Shown: piece after piece, positions 1 through 5,930 of the stretch | Layout of the letters: each line of letters begins with the position of its first letter | Position numbering within the stretch: the first letter of the stretch is position 1 | Source of the DNA: Chloroflexota bacterium | GTDB lineage: Bacteria; Chloroflexota; Dehalococcoidia; Tepidiformales; Tepidiformaceae | NCBI GenBank assembly: GCA_021823905.1 | Contig: JAKALX010000129.1 | Span: 1 to 9,124, forward strand | Direction: 5' to 3' | Length of the DNA stretch: 9,124 nt | Position numbers and translations under genes: made by a program | The notes under the pieces: model-generated | The model's database searches: none | What the model saw: the letters and a program-made list of their open reading frames with translations, nothing else | What the model was told of the DNA's origin: nothing

Positions 1-470
1 ACCTGGAAGCCGGGGCCACTCGCGGCTTCCGTCGCCTTGATGACCTGCGTGACGTTACGGACGTCGAGCTCGCGCGCCTGCACGCTCCAGTGCACCGCGC
101 CACGGGCGATGAGGCCGTCCTTCGAGATGGCGCCGGGTTGGGCATACGGGGAGTCGACACTCACGACCTGCGGGATCGACTTGAGGCTGGCCAGGAGCGT
201 TTCGATGCGCTGGCGCGTCTCGGGCGTATTGATTCCAGCGGACGCTTTGAAGACAACGTCCGTCGTGTCGCCCGAACGCTGCGGGAAGCGCGCTTTGAGC
301 AGATCCTGCCCGGCGATCGCCTCGGACCCCGGAAGTTTGAAGCTGTTCGCGTAGCTGCTGCCGTAGATCCGCGAGACCGCGAGCAGCGCCACCAGCGCCA
401 CCACCCATGCCGCGACCACATACCAGCGCCTGCGGTGGGCGAATCGCGCCCAACGTTCAAGAAGACCCAT
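1..470 (-). CDS. MMPL/RND-family transporter, N-terminal part (cut by window edge)
   Basis: The minus-strand frame starting at ATG 470-468 stays open to the window edge, giving 156 complete codons without a stop. The protein has a basic N-terminus (residues 5-15, rich in Arg/His), one membrane helix at about residues 16-36, then an extracytoplasmic stretch. That stretch includes KLPGSEAIAGQDLL (45-58), RFPQRSGDTTDVVF (61-74) and a PQVVSV segment (100-105). This is the usual opening of MMPL-type RND permeases: first helix, then porter domain with a 'LPGS/T..a...L...FP' signature. Such proteins run to about 700-1000 residues and export lipids or hydrophobic compounds using the proton gradient. 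The remaining helices and proton-relay residues lie outside the window, so the substrate cannot be judged. A GGGG stretch 6 nt upstream can serve as Shine-Dalgarno. A GTG directly before the ATG is an alternative start. The gene is on the same strand as the P450 but about 200 nt away, so it is probably a separate unit. Confidence 0.85.
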   Translation of the reverse strand, partial: MGLLERWARFAHRRRWYVVAAWVVALVALLAVSRIYGSSYANSFKLPGSEAIAGQDLLKARFPQRSGDTTDVVFKASAGINTPETRQRIETLLASLKSIPQVVSVDSPYAQPGAISKDGLIARGAVHWSVQARELDVRNVTQVIKATEAASGPGFQ

Positions 471-589
471 CACAAACCCCGCCACTCCGTCAACGTGTGC
501 TTTCGAGCGTATCGCGCGGTCCGGTTAGGCACGCGCCCCGGCGTTACGTTGTCTTGACGGATTCGAACGGCGCTCGGCCAGTTCCAGAG

Positions 590-615
590 CCATCACGGGA
601 TGGCGGCTCGCCGCC
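590..615. other. Two adjacent short inverted repeats downstream of the P450 gene
   Basis: CCATC-ACGG-GATGG (590-603) abuts GGCGG-CTCG-CCGCC (602-615). Both are 5-bp stems with 4-nt loops, sharing two bases so that they could be alternatives. They lie 58-83 nt beyond the P450 stop codon, between it and the MMPL gene on the same strand. No T-run follows on the minus strand, so this is not a classical intrinsic terminator. It may still slow or protect the P450 transcript end. The rest of the gap (471-672) shows only the decayed heptad repeat. Confidence 0.25.
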
Positions 616-625
616 GCTTTCGATG

Positions 626-670
626 CGCCCGCCACCAGCCGCCAATCGCCAACCGGCGGTCGCCAATCGC
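626..670. repeat. Decayed 7-bp tandem repeat (unit CGCCAAT)
   Basis: Reading in steps of seven from 640 gives CGCCAAT, CGCCAAC, CGGCGGT, CGCCAAT and then CGC. The two units before it (626-639) keep the GC-rich pattern more loosely (CGCCCGC, CACCAGC). It sits immediately 3' of the P450 stop codon on the minus strand, where it reads as ATTGGCG units. The unit length equals that of the much better preserved array at 8695-8820, and the 11-mer CGCCAATCGCT at 661-671 recurs at 8845-8855. Periodicity is clear in four units and weak in the rest. Confidence 0.5.
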
Positions 671-672
671 TG

Positions 673-1950
673 CTACCGCTCCGGGCTGAACCGCACCGGC
701 AGGTGCTTGATTCCGCCGATGAACGTCGAGCGCAGCCGCTCAACCGGGCCATTCAGCTCGATGTCCGGGAATCGCGTGAACAGCTCCTCGAACATGACGC
801 GCATCTCCAGGCGGGCGAATCCGGCGCCCAGGCAGAAATGCTCGCCGATGCCAAACGCCAGATGGTCGTTCGGCGTGCGCGTGATGTCGAAGCGCTGCGC
901 CTGGGGGAACACGTCCTCGTCGCGGTTCACGGCCGGATACCACATGACCACGCGCTCACCCTGCGCGATCCGCTGGCCGCGGATCTCAGTGTCTTCGAGC
1001 GCGACCCGCGCCATGTGCGTGACCGGCGAAACCCAGCGCAGGATCTCCTCGACCGCCGAAGGCATCAGCGACATGTCTGCCTGCAGCCGTGCCCGCTCGG
1101 CCGGATGCTCGAAGAGCGACACCAGACCGCCCGAGATCCCGTTCCGGGTCGTCTCGTTGCCTGCCAGGATGAGGAGGAAGCAGAACCAGAGGATGTCCTC
1201 GTCGCTCAGGCGATCGCCGTCGAGCTCCGAATCCACGAGCAGCGAGATCAAGTCCTCGCGCCGGTGCTCCTTGCGGTTCATCAGTTGCTGCGCGAAGAAG
1301 CCGAACATCTGCATGGTGCCCATGTTGCCCGTGGCGCGAGCAGCTTCGTCGGTGCCTCGCTGGTCCTCGGGAACGTCGGTCTGGTACTCGGGGTCGCCCG
1401 CGCCGAGCACCTTGTTCGTGAGCTGGAACATCAGCGGCCAGTCCTTGTCCTCAAGGCCCATCATCCCGCAGATGACGGCGAGCGGGAGCTGGCTGGCGAC
1501 GTCGAGGACGAAGTCGCACTCTCCCTTCGCCGCGATCCCGTCGAGGAGCTTGCGCGTGATCTGGCGGATATGCGGCTCCATCGCAGCCACCGCCCGCGGC
1601 GTGAAGCCCTTGTTCACCAGCCGGCGGAGCTTCACGTGGCGCGGCGGGTCCATCGTGATGAGCATCTTGCCATTGCCGTTCGCGGCCTGGGTCGCGTCCT
1701 CGGGGTTGATCGGCTCGTACTGAACGATGCCGCGTTCGGAGCTGAAAATCTCCGGGTGGCGCGAAACCTGGAGGACGTCCTCGTACTTGACCAGGTTCCA
1801 GTGGCCCTTGATCCGTTCCTCGGCCGGCGTCCAGCTGATCGGATTCTCCCGGCGAAGGATGCGAAACGCCTCGTGCGAGAGGCCACTTTCGAAGAGCGTC
1901 TCGTCGTTGAGGTTGATGTCGGCGAGGGTGAGCGCGGTTTCGGCCGTCAC
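673..1950 (-). CDS. Cytochrome P450 (CYP124/125/142-like clan)
   Basis: A 425-residue soluble bacterial P450 of normal full length. The oxygen-binding I-helix motif AGNETT is at 263-268, the ExxR motif (E302-R305, in EEILR) is in the K-helix, and the heme loop FGIGEHFCLG spans 366-375 with C373 as thiolate ligand. ITMDPPRHVKLRRLVNKGFT (98-117) and the GDPEYQTD segment (185-192) resemble P450s that hydroxylate the terminal carbon of sterol side chains, methyl-branched lipids or isoprenoids (CYP124, CYP125 and CYP142 types). The exact substrate cannot be read from sequence. The start is GTG 1950-1948, with GGAG 8 nt upstream. The gene follows the ferredoxin gene by 93 nt on the same strand, and that ferredoxin is the obvious electron donor. 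The divergent acyl-CoA ligase and nearby ALDH suggest an oxidation-to-CoA-ester route. A palindrome at 1974-1987 lies 24 nt before the start and may be its operator. Confidence 0.93.
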   Translation of the reverse strand: MTAETALTLADINLNDETLFESGLSHEAFRILRRENPISWTPAEERIKGHWNLVKYEDVLQVSRHPEIFSSERGIVQYEPINPEDATQAANGNGKMLITMDPPRHVKLRRLVNKGFTPRAVAAMEPHIRQITRKLLDGIAAKGECDFVLDVASQLPLAVICGMMGLEDKDWPLMFQLTNKVLGAGDPEYQTDVPEDQRGTDEAARATGNMGTMQMFGFFAQQLMNRKEHRREDLISLLVDSELDGDRLSDEDILWFCFLLILAGNETTRNGISGGLVSLFEHPAERARLQADMSLMPSAVEEILRWVSPVTHMARVALEDTEIRGQRIAQGERVVMWYPAVNRDEDVFPQAQRFDITRTPNDHLAFGIGEHFCLGAGFARLEMRVMFEELFTRFPDIELNGPVERLRSTFIGGIKHLPVRFSPER

Positions 1951-1973
1951 GAAAGCTTCTCCGTGGAAGTTGT

Positions 1974-1987
1974 TTACCGCCCGGTAA
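1974..1987. promoter_or_regulatory. Palindrome TTACCG-CC-CGGTAA, candidate operator
   Basis: Perfect 6-bp arms separated by 2 bp, in the 93-nt gap between ferredoxin and P450 and 24 nt upstream of the P450 GTG start. ACCG-NN-CGGT-type palindromes are typical of TetR-family repressor sites, and this spacing fits a helix-turn-helix dimer. No regulator gene lies in the window, so the repressor is unknown. The site implies that the P450 may have its own controlled promoter besides read-through from the ferredoxin gene. Confidence 0.45.
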
Positions 1988-2012
1988 GAAGCTTAGGCGA
2001 ATCTCTCCGATT

Positions 2013-2035
2013 TGTCGCTACTTACGAGTGCGACA
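2013..2035 (-). other. Bulged hairpin just after the ferredoxin stop codon
   Basis: On the minus strand TGTCGC-ACT pairs with AGT-(A)-GCGACA around a CGTA tetraloop: nine base pairs with a single bulged base. It begins 9 nt after the ferredoxin stop. The following minus-strand sequence (AATCGGAGAG) lacks a T-run, so simple intrinsic termination is unlikely. More plausible roles are stabilising the ferredoxin mRNA end or partial termination before the P450. Confidence 0.35.
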
Positions 2036-2043
2036 CGAACCGT

Positions 2044-2238
2044 TCACGGGCGCTCCCAGGCGATCGCCTGGCGCGGGCAGAGGCGGATGGCGGCATCAAC
2101 CTGTCCGCGCTGCGACTCCGGCACGTCGTCCACCAGCACACGGCTCACGTCGTCGTCACCGAGCTTGAAAACAGCGGGGGCGGCCTTCTCGCACTTGCCG
2201 TGCCCTTCGCACTTGTCCGCGTTCACGACGACCTTCAT
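2044..2238 (-). CDS. [3Fe-4S]-type ferredoxin, likely P450 redox partner
   Basis: A 64-residue protein with the P450-associated ferredoxin signature: CEGHGKC (C10, H13, C16) and a distant C54-P55. Only three cysteines are present, and the position of the fourth ligand of a 4Fe-4S site is His13. Small ferredoxins with CxxHxxC motifs are known partners of mycobacterial P450s, and this length is normal for the type. It delivers electrons one at a time to the P450 heme in the cytoplasm. No ferredoxin reductase is encoded in the window, so it must be shared from elsewhere. The ATG at 2238-2236 is preceded by an AGGGGG stretch about 7 nt upstream. The acidic stretch DDDV (28-31) and acidic residues around 37-41 would suit docking to a basic P450 face. 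It is the first gene of the ferredoxin-P450 pair and diverges from the acyl-CoA ligase, with a 181-nt gap between the starts. Confidence 0.92.
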   Translation of the reverse strand: MKVVVNADKCEGHGKCEKAAPAVFKLGDDDVSRVLVDDVPESQRGQVDAAIRLCPRQAIAWERP

Positions 2239-2273
2239 CCTGCTGCCCCCTGGATTGGACTACGAACGCACCA

Positions 2274-2300
2274 AGGATAGGGCGGCGAGGAGGTGGACAA
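2274..2300 (-). promoter_or_regulatory. Weak candidate promoter for ferredoxin-P450
   Basis: On the minus strand TATCCT (2279-2274) could be a -10 element, about 35 nt before the ferredoxin ATG. TTGTCC (2300-2295) lies upstream with a short 15-bp spacer. Both boxes deviate from the sigma-70 consensus and the spacing is suboptimal, so this is tentative. Confidence 0.25.
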
Positions 2301-2375
2301 CAGCCCTGGCCCACCCGCCGACAGAGGAGTGGCCAACGGCCGTCGTTCGTGTTTGCGCAACCCTTGCGTCCAGTC

Positions 2376-2384
2376 TGCTAAAAT
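2376..2384 (+). promoter_or_regulatory. Extended -10 element for the acyl-CoA ligase
   Basis: TGC-TAAAAT is a TGN extended -10 with five of six consensus positions, standing out in GC-rich surroundings 36 nt before the GTG start of the ligase. No good -35 lies at the standard distance. The nearest is TTGCGC at 2353-2358 with a 20-bp spacer, itself part of the 8-bp palindrome TTGCGCAA (2353-2360). An extended -10 can compensate for a poor -35. Confidence 0.5.
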
Positions 2385-2419
2385 CGCCCGCACTTCGTGA
2401 CCGGGTTGGAGAGGACACC

Positions 2420-4003
2420 GTGGAAGTACCGCTGCTCATCAACGATTTCCTGCGCCGCGCCGCCAAGCTGTACCCCAACAAGACAGCGATCGTCGACGGC
2501 AACCAGCGCTACACCTACCGCCAGTTCCAGGAGCGCGTGAACCAGCTTGGCCACGCGCTCCTCGCCCTGGGGATCCAGAAGGGCGACCGCGTCTGCATCC
2601 TCAGCCCGAACAGCCACTACTTCCTTGAAAGCTACTACGGCGTCACGCAGATTGGCGCGATCCTCGTCCCGCTGAACTATCGGCTCGTGGCGGCCGACCA
2701 CGAGTACATCATCGGCCACGCCGGCGTGAAGGCCGTCCTCGTCGACTACGAGTACACGAATGTCGTCGACGGCATCCGGGCGAACTGCCCAAAGGTCGAG
2801 CACTTCGTCGTCGCCGACCCGCGCGCCAACCCGGCCACGCCAGCGGGCTGGACCGACTGGGATCAACTCATTGCCCGACAGCCCACCACGCCGACCCCGC
2901 ACGTCGAGCAGGACGAGAACGACACCACCTCCATCAACTACACCTCCGGCACGACGGCGCGCCCGAAGGGCGTGATGCTCACCCATCGCAACTGCTACAT
3001 CAACGCCTACGATTTCATCGCCCACCTGCGCATCCAGCACAACGACGTCGAGCTCTGGACACTGCCGATGTTCCACGCCAACGGCTGGGGCGGGCCCTTC
3101 GCCCTGACGGCGATGGGCGCCACCCACGTCGTGCTGCGGGCGGTGGTGGCCGAAGACATCTATCAGCTCATCCAGGACGAGAAGGTGACCTTCGCCTGCA
3201 TGGCGCCGGCGGTGTTGAGCACGATCCTCAATTTCCCTGGCAAGGCGAACTACCACATCGCGACACGGCCGCGCTTCACGATCGCCGGGGCGCCGCCGCC
3301 CGCCGCCTTCGTCCAGCGGCTCGAGGAAGAGCTCGGCTGGGAGTTCATCGAGATCTACGGCCTCACCGAGACAGCGCCGATCCTCACCGTCTCACACCCC
3401 GACTTCAACACCAGCCAGGGCGACTACTCGCGCCGGATGCGCGCCGGTGTCGAGGCCATCGGCTGCGACATCCAGGTGCTCGACGAGAACGGCAAGCCGG
3501 TGCCGAAGGACAACGTCTCGATCGGCGAAGTCTGCGCCCGCGGCAACATGATCCTGAAGGGCTATTGGGAGCAGCCGGAAGAGACGGCCAGGGCGATCTA
3601 CGACGGCTACTTCCACAGCGGTGACCTCGCCGTCTGGGACGAGTTCAGCAACATCCACATCGTCGACCGCAAGAAGGACGTGATCATCTCCGGCGGCGAA
3701 AACATCTCCTCGCCCGAGATCGAGGACGCGCTCTACAAGCACCCGGCCGTGCTCGAATGTGCCGTCATCGGCGTTCCCAGTGAGAAGTGGGGCGAAACGC
3801 CAAAAGCGCTGGTCGTCCTCAAGGCGGGCATGACCGCGACGGAAGACGAAGTGATCGCCTTCACGCGCCAACACCTGGCCCACTTCAAGTGCCCCACGAG
3901 CGTCGACTTCGTCGAAAGCCTTCCGCGAACCGCCACGGGCAAGCTCCAGAAGTTCATGATCAGGGACCAGTACTGGAAGAGCCAGGAGCGCAAGGTCCAC
4001 TGA
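2420..4003 (+). CDS. AMP-forming acyl-CoA synthetase (fatty-acid/carboxylate-CoA ligase)
   Basis: A 527-residue ANL-superfamily adenylating enzyme: carboxylate + ATP + CoA gives acyl-CoA + AMP + PPi. Motifs in order are the P-loop YTSGTTARPKG (174-184), with Ala180 where Gly is commoner; IYGLTET (312-318); HSGD (399-402); hinge DRKKD (416-420) followed by ISGGENIS (423-430); and the C-terminal PRTATGK (502-508) with the adenylation lysine K508. Length and motif set match medium/long-chain fatty-acid-CoA ligases of the AlkK/FadD type; the acyl group is unknown. The open frame extends upstream to about 2012. GTG 2420 is chosen because GGAGAGG (2408-2414) sits 5 nt before it, homology to the family starts there, and the upstream extension is antisense to the ferredoxin. 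It diverges from the P450 pair and converges on the ALDH. It would activate acids made by P450/ALDH for beta-oxidation. Confidence 0.93.
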   Translation: MEVPLLINDFLRRAAKLYPNKTAIVDGNQRYTYRQFQERVNQLGHALLALGIQKGDRVCILSPNSHYFLESYYGVTQIGAILVPLNYRLVAADHEYIIGHAGVKAVLVDYEYTNVVDGIRANCPKVEHFVVADPRANPATPAGWTDWDQLIARQPTTPTPHVEQDENDTTSINYTSGTTARPKGVMLTHRNCYINAYDFIAHLRIQHNDVELWTLPMFHANGWGGPFALTAMGATHVVLRAVVAEDIYQLIQDEKVTFACMAPAVLSTILNFPGKANYHIATRPRFTIAGAPPPAAFVQRLEEELGWEFIEIYGLTETAPILTVSHPDFNTSQGDYSRRMRAGVEAIGCDIQVLDENGKPVPKDNVSIGEVCARGNMILKGYWEQPEETARAIYDGYFHSGDLAVWDEFSNIHIVDRKKDVIISGGENISSPEIEDALYKHPAVLECAVIGVPSEKWGETPKALVVLKAGMTATEDEVIAFTRQHLAHFKCPTSVDFVESLPRTATGKLQKFMIRDQYWKSQERKVH

Positions 4004-4021
4004 GCACCTGCCGCATTCCGG

Positions 4022-5506
4022 CTAGGAAAGCTTGATGTGGATGGCCTTCGTCTCCATGTACTCGTCCAGGCCATGGCTTCCAAGCTCACGGCCGAGACCG
4101 CTCTGCTTGTAGCCGCCGTAGGGCATGTTATAGAGACCGGCGCCGTGGTAGGCGTTCACCCAGACGGTGCCCGCGCGCAGACCTTTCGCAACCTTCAACG
4201 CGACGTCGATGTCCCTCGTCCACACCGCGGCCGCAAGCCCGTACATCGTGTCGTTTGCCGTCCGGATGACGTCCTCGACATCGTCGAACGAGAGCACCGA
4301 CAACACCGGTCCGAAGATCTCTTCCCGCGCGATGGTCGCGGTGTTCGCCACCTCGTCGAAGATGGTCGGCTGAACGAAGAGACCCTTGGCAAGGTCCCCG
4401 CCGGTCGCCCGCGCACCGCCGGTCACCAGCTTTGCCTCCCGCTTTCCCGCCTCGAGATAGCCCTCAATCTTCTTGAGCTGCGTTTCGTTGATGACCGGCC
4501 CCATGGTCGTAGCGGGGTCCAAGGGGTCGCCCATCTTCAGCGCCGCGCCCATGCCCGCAAGCTTCGTCACGAACTCATCCTTCACCCGATTCGAAACCAG
4601 CAGGCGCGAACCGGCCTGGCACACCTGGCCGCTGTTGAGATAGATGCCGAAGAACGCGCCGGCGACAGCAGCGTCGATCGGTGCGTCGGGAAAGACGATG
4701 TTCGGCGACTTGCCGCCCAGTTCCAGCGAGAGCTTCTTGACATTGTTCGCGGCCGCGCGCATTACCGCTTTACCGCTGGCCGTCGAGCCGGTGAACGCCA
4801 CCTTGTCGACCAGCTCGCTCGCCGCGATGTGCTGCCCGACCACCGCGCCGTTCTCAGTTTCGCTCGTGACCACGTTGAACACGCCGGCGGGGAGCCCAGC
4901 CTCGCCGAGAATCCGCGCCAGGATCAGCGTGCTGCCTGGAGTGTAGTGCGACGGCTTCGCGACCATCGTGCAGCCAGCGGCGATCGCCGGGCCGATCTTC
5001 CAGGAGATGAGAAGGAGTGGGAAGTTCCACGGCGTGATGATGCCGACGACGCCGACCGGTTCGTGCACCACCAGGCCGATCGCATCGGGGATCTGCTGGG
5101 TGACCGATTCGCCGCGAAGGTCGAGCGCCTTGGCCGCGAACAGCTCGAACACCTCGGCGGCGCCGGCGACCTCAGCGATCGCCATGTTTTTCGGCTTGCC
5201 GACCTCGCTGGCGATGCTCGTAGCGAGTTCATCCATGTTGGCCAGCAGTAGTTCCGCCGCCTTCTGAAGGATTCGAGCGCGATCCTTCGCCGGCGAGGTG
5301 GGCCATTTGCTTTCGTCGAACGCCTTCCGGGCCGCGAGGATCGCGCGCTGGGCGTCCTCGACCCCGCCGTTTGGATAGCTCGCGACGACGCGGCCGTCGT
5401 ATGGGCTGATCCGGTCAAACCTTTCGCCGGAGGCCGCATCGACCCACCGGCCGTCGATGAAGTGCTGATACGCTCGCGTCTCGGGTCGCTCGGCAACGGA
5501 AGTCAT
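4022..5506 (-). CDS. Aldehyde dehydrogenase family protein
   Basis: A 494-residue enzyme of standard length for NAD(P)+-dependent aldehyde dehydrogenases, oxidising an aldehyde to a carboxylate. All catalytic elements are visible: PWNF (159-162, oxyanion Asn161), K184 in AKPSHYTP, FTGST (238-242), LELGGKSP with general base E262, GQVCQAGSR with nucleophile C296, and EEIFGP (395-400). The residue after KPS is His187, where many NAD+-preferring members have Glu contacting the adenine ribose, so coenzyme preference may be altered. The ATG at 5506-5504 is preceded by GAGGTG 5 nt upstream. The gene converges with the acyl-CoA ligase, with stops 18 nt apart and no visible terminator. Its place suggests oxidation of aldehydes derived from P450 products, but ALDHs are broad-range and the substrate is not determined. 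Confidence 0.94.
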   Translation of the reverse strand: MTSVAERPETRAYQHFIDGRWVDAASGERFDRISPYDGRVVASYPNGGVEDAQRAILAARKAFDESKWPTSPAKDRARILQKAAELLLANMDELATSIASEVGKPKNMAIAEVAGAAEVFELFAAKALDLRGESVTQQIPDAIGLVVHEPVGVVGIITPWNFPLLLISWKIGPAIAAGCTMVAKPSHYTPGSTLILARILGEAGLPAGVFNVVTSETENGAVVGQHIAASELVDKVAFTGSTASGKAVMRAAANNVKKLSLELGGKSPNIVFPDAPIDAAVAGAFFGIYLNSGQVCQAGSRLLVSNRVKDEFVTKLAGMGAALKMGDPLDPATTMGPVINETQLKKIEGYLEAGKREAKLVTGGARATGGDLAKGLFVQPTIFDEVANTATIAREEIFGPVLSVLSFDDVEDVIRTANDTMYGLAAAVWTRDIDVALKVAKGLRAGTVWVNAYHGAGLYNMPYGGYKQSGLGRELGSHGLDEYMETKAIHIKLS

Positions 5507-5519
5507 CGGATCACCTCAA

Positions 5520-5559
5520 TATGCTGACTCTAGCATAACGCCCCATAGCAGCGCCGCAA
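5520..5559 (-). promoter_or_regulatory. Inverted repeat TATGCT-N6-AGCATA with candidate ALDH promoter
   Basis: Perfect 6-bp arms around a 6-bp spacer (5520-5537), starting 13 nt upstream of the ALDH ATG. On the minus strand the outer arm TATGCT (5537-5532) resembles a -10 box, with TTGCGG (5559-5554) 16 bp upstream as a poor -35. A repressor on this palindrome would block the promoter directly. The same gap (5507-5608) is shared with the divergent mop-like gene, for which no convincing promoter was seen. Confidence 0.4.
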
Positions 5560-5608
5560 GGCCGCCATTCTGGCGCATACTGATCCGAACTGCAGTGGAG
5601 GTCCGGCG

Positions 5609-5815
5609 ATGGAACTCTCGGGTCGGAATCAGCTCGCGGCGACCGTCAAAACGGTCAAGCTCGGCAATATCATGGCCGAGGTGGTGATGGAGCTCAGCGG
5701 CGGCCAGGAGATGGTCGCCGCGATCACCCGCGCCAGCGCCGAGAACCTGGCGTTGAAGCCTGGCGACCGGGTGACAGCGATCGTCAAGGCAACCGAGGTC
5801 ATGGTCGGCAAGTAG
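5609..5815 (+). CDS. mop: Molbindin-like molybdate/molybdopterin-binding protein (Mop/TOBE domain)
   Basis: A 68-residue single Mop (TOBE-type) domain. Family hallmarks are visible end to end: SGRNQLAATVKTVKLG (4-19), AEVVMELSGGQEMVAAIT (23-40), then LALKPGDRVTAIVKATEVMV (47-66). Stand-alone molbindins are about 65-70 residues and assemble into hexamers that bind molybdate or tungstate in the cytoplasm, acting as storage or buffer. The same domain is found fused to ModC and ModE. No modABC genes are present in this window. The ATG is preceded by GGAGG (5597-5601) 7 nt upstream. It is transcribed divergently from the ALDH and is followed after 115 nt by the exported protein gene, so it may head the plus-strand operon that runs to 7707 and gives that operon a molybdenum context. 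Confidence 0.9.
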   Translation: MELSGRNQLAATVKTVKLGNIMAEVVMELSGGQEMVAAITRASAENLALKPGDRVTAIVKATEVMVGK

Positions 5816-5826
5816 CGAAAAGGGCT

Positions 5827-5877
5827 GGCGCGGTTCCGCTGGTCAGCGCCTTGCGGACCGGGTGCGGCGACCGCAAG
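5827..5877 (+). other. Two back-to-back hairpins between the mop-like gene and the exported-protein gene
   Basis: GGCGC (5827-5831) pairs with GCGCC (5846-5850), and CTTGCGG (5850-5856) pairs with CCGCAAG (5871-5877), with a small inner CCG/CGG stem in the second loop. C5850 is shared by both stems, so they could be alternatives. No T-tract follows, so this is not a standard terminator. It is a structured leader or processing site within a possible operon. I could not match it to the molybdenum-cofactor riboswitch consensus from memory. Confidence 0.3.
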
Positions 5878-5915
5878 ATGCTCATCGGTATGTCACGCCC
5901 GACACAACGACCACC

Positions 5916-5929
5916 CGCGGTGCACCGCG
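5916..5929. promoter_or_regulatory. 14-bp perfect palindrome one base before a start codon
   Basis: CGCGGTGCACCGCG ends one base before the ATG at 5931 and takes the place where a Shine-Dalgarno site is expected; none is visible there. It could be a DNA operator, or an RNA element that lowers translation initiation. GC-rich palindromes also arise by chance in such genomes. Confidence 0.3.
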
Positions 5930-5930
5930 C

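Noticed and set aside
90..557. Plus-strand open frame at the left edge
   Set aside because: It lies antisense to the MMPL transporter start, whose helix and porter motifs are clear.
703..2280. Long plus-strand open frame (525 codons) opposite the P450
   Set aside because: The minus strand carries unmistakable P450 and ferredoxin motifs; the plus frame is an Arg/Val/His-rich shadow typical of GC-rich DNA.
2012..2419. N-terminal extension of the acyl-CoA ligase frame
   Set aside because: It is antisense to the ferredoxin gene, and the GTG at 2420 has a strong ribosome-binding site at the family's N-terminus.
4037..5251. Long plus-strand open frame (404 codons) opposite the ALDH
   Set aside because: Shadow of the aldehyde dehydrogenase; its composition is Arg/His/Asp-rich with no recognisable motif.
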